Source: Paramagnetospirillum marisnigri
GTDB taxonomy: Bacteria > Pseudomonadota > Alphaproteobacteria > Rhodospirillales > Magnetospirillaceae
Length of the DNA: 38,779 nucleotides
Direction of reading: 5' to 3'
Assembly: GCF_001650715.1 (NCBI RefSeq)
Contig: NZ_LWQT01000056.1
Location: 1 to 38,779 of the forward strand
Part shown: positions 1 to 7,835 of the stretch, piece by piece
Layout of the letters: each line of letters starts with the position of its first letter
How positions within the stretch are numbered: position 1 is the first letter of the stretch
Position numbers and translations under genes: made by a program
The notes under the pieces: generated by a model
What the model was told of the DNA's origin: nothing
The model's input: the letters and a program-made list of their open reading frames with translations, nothing else
Databases searched by the model: none

Positions 1-29
1 ATCCACCCAGACGATGCCCTCACTGTGAC

Positions 30-56
30 AGGCTCCTTGCGGATGCTGCGGAGCCT
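30..56. other. Small inverted repeat downstream of the GH4 gene
   Basis: Arms AGGCTCC (30-36) and GGAGCCT (50-56) are perfectly complementary around a 13-nt loop. The repeat lies about 25 bases past the stop of the minus-strand GH4 gene, so it could help end that transcript. There is no T-run on either side, so it is not a convincing intrinsic terminator. Nothing else was seen in bases 1-80. Confidence 0.2.
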
Positions 57-80
57 AAAGTGCCAAAGTAGTGCTAGGCG

Positions 81-1358
81 TCAGACGCATTTGCGGATAT
101 AGGCCTTGTTGATCTCCCACAACTCGTCCAGCAGCTTGACGGCGGCATCGGTGGAGTTGACCACCGGATCGGCCAGCAGCGCCTGCAGCGCCAGTTCCTT
201 GGAGGCGTGAACGGCGGCTTCCACCGCCAATTGCTGCACGCCCGCCTGCATCAGCGCCAGCTTCTGGATCGGCTCGGGCAGCGGCCCCAGCGATACCGGA
301 TGGATGCCCGCCGCGTCCACCATGGCCGGAACCTCTACCGCCAGATCGGGCGGCAGGTTGGGGATGACCCCGTTGTTCATCACCACCGCCGATTCCAGAT
401 AGTGGTGACGGTTATTGATGATGCCGTCCACCACCACGTCGGTGCGCTCGCCCACCGAATGGGTCCATTCCTCGGGCAGCGGTCCGCCCGCCAGCACCGC
501 CTCGATATCGGTCTTGAGCTTGTCGCGGTCGCGGGCATCGGCGGCCCAGTCATAGCCGTGCTCGCCGCCTTCCCAGCCGAAGGACAGGTATTCGCCCAGA
601 TGGTCGTCGGAACAGGTGGGCCACAGGCCGTAGATGCCAAACATCTTGCGGCTGAATGGCTCGAAGCTGGGATCGAAGGTCTTTTCCTTCTCGCGCAGCA
701 GCGGATACATGTCGGCGCCGGTCCAGCGGTTGCGGACCTGCAGCACCCATTGGAAGTGGTTGAGGCCGATGGCCCAGCATTCCGCGTCGTGCCAGGGCAC
801 GCCGGTGATGTGGCAGATAGCGCCGCGCGCCATGAAGATGCCGTGGCACAGGCCCATGACCTTCTGGGGCGTGTACTTGCCCACCGCCAGCACGATGCGG
901 CTCTCCGGGTTGGAGAAGTTGAGGAACAGGGCGTCGGGGCAAAGTTCCTGCATGTCGCGCACGATGTCGAAGATCAGCGGCAGGGTCCGCATGGTGAAGA
1001 ACAGGCCGCCGGGGCCGCCGTTCTCGCCCAATGTGTGGCGGATACCGTATTTCCTGGGGATGTCGAAGTCCTGCTTCCACAGCCGCATACGGTCGATGGC
1101 CACCGAATTGATCACCACCCGTGCGCCATCGAGGGCGGCGCGCCGGTCGGTGGTGCTTTCGATGATCATCTTGGCATTCCCGTCCCGGTTCATGCGCTCG
1201 GCCAGGGCGACCATGCGGGCCAGGGCCTCGGGATTGTGGTCCACCAGCACCAGGGTCGATCCGGCCAGCTTGTCCGAGGAAAACATGTCGCGGAAGGTGG
1301 ACAGGCCGAATGACATGCTGCCGGCCCCCAGGAACGCGATCTTGCAGATATTCGCCAT
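81..1358 (-). CDS. Glycoside hydrolase family 4 (alpha-galactosidase / 6-phospho-glucosidase type)
   Basis: This 425-residue cytosolic protein fits family GH4, whose members cleave glycosides by an unusual NAD+- and Mn2+-dependent oxidation-elimination mechanism. Visible landmarks are the N-terminal dinucleotide-binding loop GAGSMSFG, the NSVAIDRM stretch, the substrate/metal segment FSNPESR, and the metal-ligand positions GLCHG and GLNHFQW. The start is supported by GGGAGGA six bases before the ATG. It lies 23 bp downstream of nagB on the same strand, so the two are probably co-transcribed, which hints at an amino-sugar-containing substrate. GH4 specificity (alpha or beta, phosphorylated or not) cannot be read from sequence, so no symbol is given. 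The family call is firm; the substrate is unknown. Confidence 0.85.
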   Translation of the reverse strand: MANICKIAFLGAGSMSFGLSTFRDMFSSDKLAGSTLVLVDHNPEALARMVALAERMNRDGNAKMIIESTTDRRAALDGARVVINSVAIDRMRLWKQDFDIPRKYGIRHTLGENGGPGGLFFTMRTLPLIFDIVRDMQELCPDALFLNFSNPESRIVLAVGKYTPQKVMGLCHGIFMARGAICHITGVPWHDAECWAIGLNHFQWVLQVRNRWTGADMYPLLREKEKTFDPSFEPFSRKMFGIYGLWPTCSDDHLGEYLSFGWEGGEHGYDWAADARDRDKLKTDIEAVLAGGPLPEEWTHSVGERTDVVVDGIINNRHHYLESAVVMNNGVIPNLPPDLAVEVPAMVDAAGIHPVSLGPLPEPIQKLALMQAGVQQLAVEAAVHASKELALQALLADPVVNSTDAAVKLLDELWEINKAYIRKCV

Positions 1359-1381
1359 GACGATCCTCCCGTGAAGTCTTC

Positions 1382-2170
1382 TTATGGGCTCTGGAGGGCG
1401 GCCAAGGCCGCATCCTCTGCCTTATAGTCGTCCTTGAGCGTCAGCCGTGCCGCCGCCGCCTCGTCCAGCAGCATCACCGCATCGGCATGAAGTTGCAGGC
1501 TGGAGGCCGGAACCATGGCGGTGAGCGGTCCCTCCACCGCGAGAGCCACGGGCTCTGCCTTGGCGGCGCCGGTCGCCAGCAGCATGATGCGTCCCGCCGA
1601 CAGAATGGTTCCCACCCCCATGGATACGGCGGTTCGCGGCACCTCCTCGCCATAAGGCGCGAAGACGGCGCGGTTGGTGGCCAAGGTGCTGGACCGCAAC
1701 GCCACCACATGTGTCCGACCGTTCAGGCAGCATCCCGGCTCGTTGAAACCGATATGGCCGTTGACCCCGAGCCCGAGAATTTGCAGATCCAGGCCGCCCG
1801 CTGCCCGGATGCCCGCCTCATGGGCGGCGCAGACTTGATCCAGGGGGAGACCGGGGCACGAGTCGAGCAGATGCGCCTGGGCGGGGGAAAGCCGCAGGGG
1901 AGCGATCAGATGGTGGCGCAGGGTCCGGTGGCAACTGGCCGGGTGGTCGTTGCCGATGCCCAGATACTCGTCGAGGCCAAAGACGGTGATGCGGGAACAA
2001 TCCAATCCGTCCTCGGCCTGACGGCGGACCAGATCGGCATACATGGCCAAGGGCGTCGCTCCGGCGGCGACCCCGATCACCGCGTCGGGCTTGCGGGCAA
2101 TCAGGTCCGCCAGCAGGGCGGCGCCGCGCCGGGCCACGGATGGGGCGTCGGGGTGGATGAGAACCAGCAA
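1382..2170 (-). CDS. nagB: Glucosamine-6-phosphate deaminase
   Basis: Converts glucosamine-6-phosphate to fructose-6-phosphate and ammonia, feeding amino-sugar carbon into glycolysis. The 262-residue product matches the usual NagB length (about 266). The hallmark active-site loop [14 protein letters not shown] is present, with an early GVAAGATP phosphate-binding segment and FGLDEYLG. I chose a TTG start at 2170 because GGGAGGT sits four bases upstream and the protein then begins with the family-typical LVLIHPD strand. The open frame extends to 2308, but that part has no family similarity. The downstream neighbour is the GH4 hydrolase; glucokinase is encoded divergently. No phosphotransferase or nagA gene is visible in the window. 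Confidence 0.9.
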   Translation of the reverse strand: MLVLIHPDAPSVARRGAALLADLIARKPDAVIGVAAGATPLAMYADLVRRQAEDGLDCSRITVFGLDEYLGIGNDHPASCHRTLRHHLIAPLRLSPAQAHLLDSCPGLPLDQVCAAHEAGIRAAGGLDLQILGLGVNGHIGFNEPGCCLNGRTHVVALRSSTLATNRAVFAPYGEEVPRTAVSMGVGTILSAGRIMLLATGAAKAEPVALAVEGPLTAMVPASSLQLHADAVMLLDEAAAARLTLKDDYKAEDAALAALQSP

Positions 2171-2297
2171 GGAGACCTCCCCCGGCCATGGCGAATGCTC
2201 ATATTTTACGCCGATTGCCGGAAATTGCATCAGCCAACCAAAGGGGGACTTGTCAATTCCCCGCCTTCCCGGTGACAATCGTGCCGGGAGGAAAACA
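2171..2297. promoter_or_regulatory. Divergent promoter region nagB / methyltransferase
   Basis: The 127-bp gap separates the minus-strand nagB-GH4 pair from the plus-strand methyltransferase-glucokinase pair. On the minus strand a perfect TTGACA (complement of 2251-2256) could be a -35 element for nagB, but the expected -10 position (TGATGC, spacer 18) is poor. No clear palindromic operator was seen. A GGGAGG ribosome-binding site for the plus-strand gene is at 2286-2291. Confidence 0.3.
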
Positions 2298-2996
2298 ATG
2301 AACACCAAAAGTGGCTGGCTCGATTACTGGGATGGCAACGTATCCCTTTACGTCAGCCCCCGGCACCTGGAAGCCCATTACCAGGGTCTGTTCTCCGACA
2401 TCGAGGCCCTGTTGCCGCCGCCGCCGTTCACGCTGATGGACTATGGGTGCGGCGAGGCGCTGATGGCGCCTGCCCTGGCTGATCGGGGCGGATCGGTCAT
2501 CTTGTTCGACCAGGCGCCGTCGCGCCGCGCTACCTTGCGCCAGCGCTTCGCCGGATTGAGCGGGGTTCGGGTGGCGGAAAGCCTGGAGGAGCTGGATGGG
2601 ACCTGCGATCTGATCTTGATGATCTCGGTGATCCAGTATGTTCCCAAGCCCGAATTGTCCGCCCTGTTGCGCCGCCTGCGCCAAATCCTGAAGCCGGATG
2701 GCCGGTTGGTGATCGGCGATATCCTGAGCCCCGGCAATCATCTGGTGGATGATACCGTCGCCCTGCTCCGCTTCGCGCTGGAACAGGGTTTCCTGTGGGA
2801 TGCCCTGGCCGGGCTGTGCCGTATCCTGGGCTCGACCTATCGCGAGGAGCGTCGTCGCCTGGGCCTGTCCTGCTATGCCCCGGACGAGATTACCCAGGTC
2901 CTGGCCGAGGCGGGCTACAGTTCCGAGCCGCTGGGTTGGAATATCGGCCATGCCCGCCACCGCCGCTCGCTGGTGGCCCGGCCGGTGGCCGGATGA
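2298..2996 (+). CDS. Class I SAM-dependent methyltransferase
   Basis: A 232-residue Rossmann-fold methyltransferase. Motif I for SAM binding is MDYGCGEA (D48 to G52), the acidic residue at the end of strand 2 is in VILFDQAP, and a post-I hydrophobic strand CDLILMISVIQYVP is followed by LRRLRQILKPDGRLVIGD, typical of the Methyltransf_11/25 families. The start ATG has GGGAGG seven bases upstream. Its stop overlaps the glucokinase start (ATGA at 2993-2996), implying translational coupling. The acceptor cannot be inferred; similar proteins modify small molecules, lipids or quinones. The pairing with glucokinase gives no obvious role. Confidence 0.75.
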   Translation: MNTKSGWLDYWDGNVSLYVSPRHLEAHYQGLFSDIEALLPPPPFTLMDYGCGEALMAPALADRGGSVILFDQAPSRRATLRQRFAGLSGVRVAESLEELDGTCDLILMISVIQYVPKPELSALLRRLRQILKPDGRLVIGDILSPGNHLVDDTVALLRFALEQGFLWDALAGLCRILGSTYREERRRLGLSCYAPDEITQVLAEAGYSSEPLGWNIGHARHRRSLVARPVAG

Positions 2997-3961
2997 CATC
3001 GCCATCCGGCCTGCTGGCCGATATCGGCGGGACCCATATCCGGTTCGCCCTGGTGACGGGCGAGATCATCGAGCCCCTGGCCACCTTGCGTTGCGCCGAT
3101 TTCGCCGGTCCCGTCCCTGCCGCCCGGGCCGCATTGGGGGACCTGCGTCCGGAGTGGGGAGCCTTCGCCGTGGCGGCGGTGCCCGAGGGCGACATCATGG
3201 ACGTGGTCAATTCCGGCTGGCGCTTCTCGGTGGAGGAAACCCGCCGCGCCCTGGGGCTGGTCCGGCTGGAGGTCGTCAACGATTTCACCGCCGTGGCCCT
3301 GTCGCTGCCCCTGCTCGTGGCGGAACAACGGCTGCCCATGGGGGGCGGCACGGCCGTACCCCAAGCCCCCATGGCCGTATTGGGGCCGGGGACCGGACTG
3401 GGCGTTTCCTCCCTGGTTCCGGTGACTGGCGGGGGCTGGGTGCCCTTGGCCACCGAGGGCGGCATGGTCACCCTGGCGGCGGCCGACGAGGCCGAGGCCT
3501 TGATCCTGGCCCGGTTGCGCCGCGAGCATGGCCATGTTCCCGCTGAACTGCTGCTATCCGGATCGGGGCTGGTGGTGCTGTACCGTGTCCTGGCCGAGAT
3601 GGCGGGAACGGCCCCCGACCCCCTGGCACCGGATCAGGTGGCGGCAAGGGCGATGGCCGGACAGTGCCGGTTCTGCGTCAAGGCACTGGATCATTTCTTC
3701 GCCCTGCTGGGCACCGTGGCGGCGGGGCTGGCCCTATCGGTCGGGGCCAGGGGCGGTGTGTTCCTGGCGGGGGGGATCCTGCCCCGCATGGCCGAGACGC
3801 TCGGGCGATCGCGCTTTCGCGCCCGTTTCGAGGATCAGGGGCGGTTCGCCCCCTATCTCGCCGCCATCCCCGTCTGGCTGATCACCGATCCTTGTCCCGC
3901 CTTCACTGGGCTGCGGTTTCTGGCGCGGGCTTGGGCTCCGGCGAACCGAGATAGGGCCTGA
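2993..3961 (+). CDS. glk: Glucokinase (Glk family)
   Basis: ATP-dependent phosphorylation of glucose to glucose-6-phosphate in the cytosol. The 322-residue length suits bacterial Glk. The N-terminal phosphate-binding motif ADIGGTHIRFA (from residue 9), the central VLGPGTGLGVSS and the LLSGSGLVVLYR helix are all present, as is the glycine-rich GGVFLAGGILPRM near the C-terminus. The start was chosen at the ATG overlapping the methyltransferase stop by four bases. The last 59 bases overlap the 3' end of the convergent HD-GYP gene. With nagB and the GH4 gene it forms a small sugar-utilisation block. Confidence 0.88.
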   Translation: MTSPSGLLADIGGTHIRFALVTGEIIEPLATLRCADFAGPVPAARAALGDLRPEWGAFAVAAVPEGDIMDVVNSGWRFSVEETRRALGLVRLEVVNDFTAVALSLPLLVAEQRLPMGGGTAVPQAPMAVLGPGTGLGVSSLVPVTGGGWVPLATEGGMVTLAAADEAEALILARLRREHGHVPAELLLSGSGLVVLYRVLAEMAGTAPDPLAPDQVAARAMAGQCRFCVKALDHFFALLGTVAAGLALSVGARGGVFLAGGILPRMAETLGRSRFRARFEDQGRFAPYLAAIPVWLITDPCPAFTGLRFLARAWAPANRDRA

Positions 3962-6950
3962 TATCCACCCGGTCCATCTGTTCCGGGCGCAGGAAGCGCT
4001 CGGCGTAGCGCTGATACACGCCCGAAGTCAGGAACAGGTCGAACAGGTCGGGGTCGATGTGCTTGTCCTTCTTGAAGAAGCTGAGAATCTTGACGCATTC
4101 CGACAGGGTCTTGGGCTGCTTGTAGGGGCGATCCGAGGCGGTGAGCGCCTCGAAGATGTCGGCGATGGCGGTGATGCGGGCCGGAACCGACAACTGATCG
4201 GCGGTCAATTGCCGGGGATAGCCGGTGCCCAGCAGGGTTTCGTGGTGGGCGCCGGCATATTCCGCCACCCGCTGCAGATGCTTGGGGAAGGGCAGTCGCT
4301 TCAGCATGATGATGGTCTGGATGATGTGCTCGTTGATCTTGAAGCGCTCTTCCTCGGTCAGGGTGCCGCGGCTGATGGCCAGATTGTAGACCTCGCCGTA
4401 ATTGTAGAGATTCTCGGGAATCTTGGTCTTGAAGCCATAGCTGGGGTCGAACAGCGCCGAATCCGACGGACGCGGAATGACGTGATAGGGCTTGTCGGCC
4501 AGCAGGGGTTCTTCCACCGGCATGGACCTGGGTGGCTCGGTGTAGCGCAGCAATTCGCCATGGGACAGGCCCAGGCGGTTGTCGAAATGGCGCATCCAGG
4601 TCCGGGTGGCGATGCGCTTCATCCGCTCGACCTTGTCGGGGGCCATGAACTCGCCGCCGACATTGCATTCGGCGATGAAGGCGTAGTCGTCGATCAGGGC
4701 TGCCTTCTCGGCCTCGTAGCGCTGCTCGGCCTCGGCGGCGGGCATGCCCTTGGCCATGGCCTCCAGCATCTCGATGCGGGCGTCGCGCAGCAGCACCTCG
4801 AAGCGGGTGCGGATCTCGTGGATGCGGTTATAGATGGTTTCCAGCTTGGTGGCCTTGTCGACCACATATTCCGGGGTGGTGACCTTGCCGCAGTCGTGCA
4901 GCCAGGCGCCGATCTTGAACTCGCGCCATTCCTCGGGGGTGTTGAACGAGAAGTCGGCCAGCGGGCCATCGCGCATCTTGCAGGCTTCCTCGGCCAGCAT
5001 CAGCGACAGTTCGGGAACGCGTTCGCAATGGCCGCCGGTATAGGGGCTCTTGGCGTCGATGGCGCCCGCGATGATCTGGATCATGGCGTCCATCAGCCGT
5101 TCCTGGGCATCGAGCAGTTCGCGGTTGTAGAGCGCGGTGGCGGCCTGGGCGGCCAGGGCCTCGACGAAGCGCTGGATTTGCGGCGCGAAGGGGACGATGG
5201 CGCCGGTATGCTCGTCCTGGGCGTTGATCAGTTGCACGGCACCGATGACATCGCCGCCGCGCGGCTTCAGCGGCACGGTCAGGAACGATGTGGAGTGATA
5301 GCCGGTCTTCTGGTCGAAGGCCTTGGTGCCCGAGAAATCGAAATTCACCTGGTCATAGGCATCGGGGATGTTGACGGTCACCTGGGAATGGACGGCATGG
5401 CTGACCACGTTCTTGTGGTTGGGGCGCCCCTCGGGGTCCAGCAGGGGCACCGGTGGCAGCGACGGCGGCGGCTCGCCCTCGCCACCCATCTTGATGTTGA
5501 GGGAATCGCTGCGAATGATCTGGAAGCGCAACTGGTTCTCGTCGCGGATATAGAGCGTTCCGCCATCGGCGTTGGTCAGCTCCTTGGCGCCGAGCAGGAT
5601 CATGTCCATCAGCTTGCCGGTATCACGCTCGGACGACAGGGCGATACCCAGATCGACCAGCCGTTCCAGCCGCCGATGCGCCGCCGCCAGTTCGGCGGAG
5701 CGTCCGGCGATGGTCTGGATCATCAGTCCGAAGGCCGCGGACAGCTCATTGAATTCCTTGATGATCGATCCCACCGGCGGCGGGTCGGAAAAGTCGAAAT
5801 GACGGACCTTGTCGGCCTGGATCGCCAGGGTGCGAACCGCCCCGGCGATGTAGCGGGCGAACAGCATGGACAGTGGAATCGCCAAAAGCAGCACGATCAC
5901 CGCGATCTTGACGATACGCTTTTGCATTTCCTCGATGGGACCGGTGAAGTCGGCGAATGGCGAGACGATGGCGATGGTTAGGGTGGTCCCCTCGCGGTCG
6001 GCCCATTCGGTCGATTGGGTCAGCACGTCTCCCAGCTCGGTCGGAACCAGGGCGGTGGCGCCGCTCGTCAAGGACGAAGACAGTGCCTTGATCAGGGGGC
6101 GGTCGATGCTGTCGAGCGGTGCCAGCGGCGGCGGCGTGCGGATCAGGCCTGTCAGCAGGGCGGGGGTCGCGGCCAGGATACGCTGCTTCTGGTCCACCAG
6201 GACGATGCCGCCCTTGGCCGAGACCTCCTGGCGGCCGATGAAATCGGCCAAGCCCCGGAGTGTGATGTCGACGCCAAACACGCCCTTGCCGCCCGGCAGT
6301 TGCCGCGAGGCGGTCAGGCCGGGTTCCTGCAAAGACGAGAAGACATAGGCTTCCGACAAGGTCGCGTCGGAATTGGCCATGGCGGCCGAGTACCAGGGGC
6401 GCTGGCGAGGGTCGTAGGTGGCGTTGTCCTTGATGATGGCGGTGCCCAGGGGGACATGCTGGTCGTCCAGGAATTTCCAGGTTTCGTGCCGGATGCCATC
6501 CTCGCCGGTGATGATGCCGCGCAGGATATAGCGGGTGCTGTCCGGCGCCTTGTGGGCGGCCAGGATGCGATGGTCGCCGCGACTGGCGATCACCTGGAGG
6601 AAGTTGCCGTTGGCCTGGCCCACATAGGCGGAATACAGGTGGGGGTTCATCTCCAGCGCCTGGAGAATGAACGATAGAGCGCCGTGGCTGGCGGGATCCT
6701 TGCCGATGGGTTGCGACGCCCCCGGCATGACCGCGCCAAGGCCCGCGAGCTCAAGCAGATCGTTGATCTGGCCATCGACCTTGTCGGCGACACGCGCGGT
6801 CACCTGGGTGAACAGTCGGGCGGCCCCGGCCTTGGCGGCCTGGGTGCTGGCGAAATAGATGCTGATGGCAGTGGCGATGGATAGGCAGGCAACGACAAAA
6901 GCGATGATCAGCACGATGCTGACCTGAAGTCCAAGACGTGGCCTGGTCAT
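3903..6950 (-). CDS. Membrane sensor with Cache, HAMP, GAF and HD-GYP-type phosphohydrolase domains
   Basis: A 1015-residue one-component signalling protein, probably a c-di-GMP phosphodiesterase. Order: transmembrane helix (about residues 10-35), a roughly 300-residue periplasmic dCache-like sensor, a second transmembrane helix (around IAVIVLLLAIPLSMLFA), HAMP, a GAF domain, then the catalytic module. HD is seen in WLHDCGK and GYP in HHETLLGTGYPR, followed by ARITAIADIFEALTASDRPYK. About 215 residues separate the two, against roughly 60 in typical HD-GYP domains, so an insertion of about 150 residues splits the domain. I chose ATG 6950 (GGGGGA upstream) over an in-frame TTG at 6983. Its 3' end overlaps glk. 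Confidence 0.85.
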   Translation of the reverse strand: MTRPRLGLQVSIVLIIAFVVACLSIATAISIYFASTQAAKAGAARLFTQVTARVADKVDGQINDLLELAGLGAVMPGASQPIGKDPASHGALSFILQALEMNPHLYSAYVGQANGNFLQVIASRGDHRILAAHKAPDSTRYILRGIITGEDGIRHETWKFLDDQHVPLGTAIIKDNATYDPRQRPWYSAAMANSDATLSEAYVFSSLQEPGLTASRQLPGGKGVFGVDITLRGLADFIGRQEVSAKGGIVLVDQKQRILAATPALLTGLIRTPPPLAPLDSIDRPLIKALSSSLTSGATALVPTELGDVLTQSTEWADREGTTLTIAIVSPFADFTGPIEEMQKRIVKIAVIVLLLAIPLSMLFARYIAGAVRTLAIQADKVRHFDFSDPPPVGSIIKEFNELSAAFGLMIQTIAGRSAELAAAHRRLERLVDLGIALSSERDTGKLMDMILLGAKELTNADGGTLYIRDENQLRFQIIRSDSLNIKMGGEGEPPPSLPPVPLLDPEGRPNHKNVVSHAVHSQVTVNIPDAYDQVNFDFSGTKAFDQKTGYHSTSFLTVPLKPRGGDVIGAVQLINAQDEHTGAIVPFAPQIQRFVEALAAQAATALYNRELLDAQERLMDAMIQIIAGAIDAKSPYTGGHCERVPELSLMLAEEACKMRDGPLADFSFNTPEEWREFKIGAWLHDCGKVTTPEYVVDKATKLETIYNRIHEIRTRFEVLLRDARIEMLEAMAKGMPAAEAEQRYEAEKAALIDDYAFIAECNVGGEFMAPDKVERMKRIATRTWMRHFDNRLGLSHGELLRYTEPPRSMPVEEPLLADKPYHVIPRPSDSALFDPSYGFKTKIPENLYNYGEVYNLAISRGTLTEEERFKINEHIIQTIIMLKRLPFPKHLQRVAEYAGAHHETLLGTGYPRQLTADQLSVPARITAIADIFEALTASDRPYKQPKTLSECVKILSFFKKDKHIDPDLFDLFLTSGVYQRYAERFLRPEQMDRVDIRPYLGSPEPKPAPETAAQ

Positions 6951-6998
6951 TCCCGCGATCCCCCAGTGATTATCGGAGTTCAACTTCCGATGATCGGG

Positions 6999-7027
6999 AC
7001 GATAACAAGATTGTCCAGGCTCGCCAA
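6999..7027 (-). promoter_or_regulatory. Candidate sigma-70-type promoter for the HD-GYP gene
   Basis: On the minus strand TTGGCG (7027-7022) and TATCGT (7004-6999) are separated by exactly 17 bases, each matching four of six consensus positions. Transcription would begin near 6992, leaving about 40 bases of leader before the ATG at 6950. The site lies between the cytochrome gene stop (7050) and the HD-GYP start. Confidence 0.4.
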
Positions 7028-7049
7028 GGGCTACAGGGGGGCTGGCAAT

Positions 7050-7760
7050 TCAATCAAGAAGGCTAGAGAGGTAGGCCCAGAGATTTGTCCAGTCCGTGGC
7101 GGTTCTTGCCCGCAGAATGTCGAGGTCGTCATGGTGGCGCTTTCCCGTCAGGAAATTGTCCACCTGGGTCTTCAGATAGGCGATGTGCTGGCCCGCCAGC
7201 GGCGGCTTCTTGACCCGGCCTTCGCCCTTGCGGCCATGGCAGGCAGCGCAGTCGGCGGCGAAGAATGCCTTGCCCGCCTCGATATCGCCCGGCTCGTGCG
7301 GGATTTGCAGCACCTTCTTCATGATCTGCAGCCGGGCATAGCCGTCCTTGGGCAGGTCGGCGGGCGGCTTGGTGTCGAGTTTGACCTCGGAAAGATAGCG
7401 CGAGACGTCCAGAACATCGCTTTCCGACATTTCGCGATCCACCGCGAAGGGGATCATGGGAATGTTCTCGCGCTCGCGGGTCTTGAACTTCTTGAACTGC
7501 TCGGCCAGGTAGTCGGCGTTCAGGCCGCCGAGGCGGGGATAGGCGCCGCCGCCGCCGCCCGCTCCCAGCTCGCCATGACAGCCGGCGCAGATGCGCATGA
7601 CATCCTTGGCGTTCTCGGCGTCATAGACATAGGGCTGACCCTTGATCATCACGCCGCTGAACGGAGGCTGCTGCTGGGCCTGGGCATCGCCCGGCGCTCC
7701 CAGGCCGATGCCGCAGGCCAGGGCCAGCAGGGCCAGCGTCGCGGAAAGTCCATGCTTCAT
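7050..7760 (-). CDS. Dihaem cytochrome c (c4-like), periplasmic
   Basis: The 236-residue precursor starts with a signal peptide (MKHGLSATLALLALACGIGL... ending near AQA at residue 28). Two haem-binding sites are CAGCH (58-62) and CAACH (171-175), giving two cytochrome c domains as in cytochrome c4. The first domain has a plausible distal methionine at PMIPFAV (M102). The second domain contains no methionine after CAACH; the usual Met position is occupied by the DDLDILRA segment, so its haem must use another ligand or be five-coordinate. I chose ATG 7760 because the signal peptide begins there. It sits between two c-di-GMP-type proteins on the same strand, 75 bp after the haem-EAL gene. Confidence 0.82.
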   Translation of the reverse strand: MKHGLSATLALLALACGIGLGAPGDAQAQQQPPFSGVMIKGQPYVYDAENAKDVMRICAGCHGELGAGGGGGAYPRLGGLNADYLAEQFKKFKTRERENIPMIPFAVDREMSESDVLDVSRYLSEVKLDTKPPADLPKDGYARLQIMKKVLQIPHEPGDIEAGKAFFAADCAACHGRKGEGRVKKPPLAGQHIAYLKTQVDNFLTGKRHHDDLDILRARTATDWTNLWAYLSSLLD

Positions 7761-7835
7761 GACCGGAATGCTCCGAACGGGGATGGTCCTGCGTCCGGTA
7801 TCCGGCAAAGGGCGCGGCCTTCGCTTTGAGCGCGG

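Noticed and set aside
7050-7070. FNR-like site near the cytochrome gene end (TTGATTGAATTG on the minus strand)
   Set aside because: Only one half-site matches TTGAT-N4-ATCAA and it lies at the 3' end of a gene rather than in a promoter.
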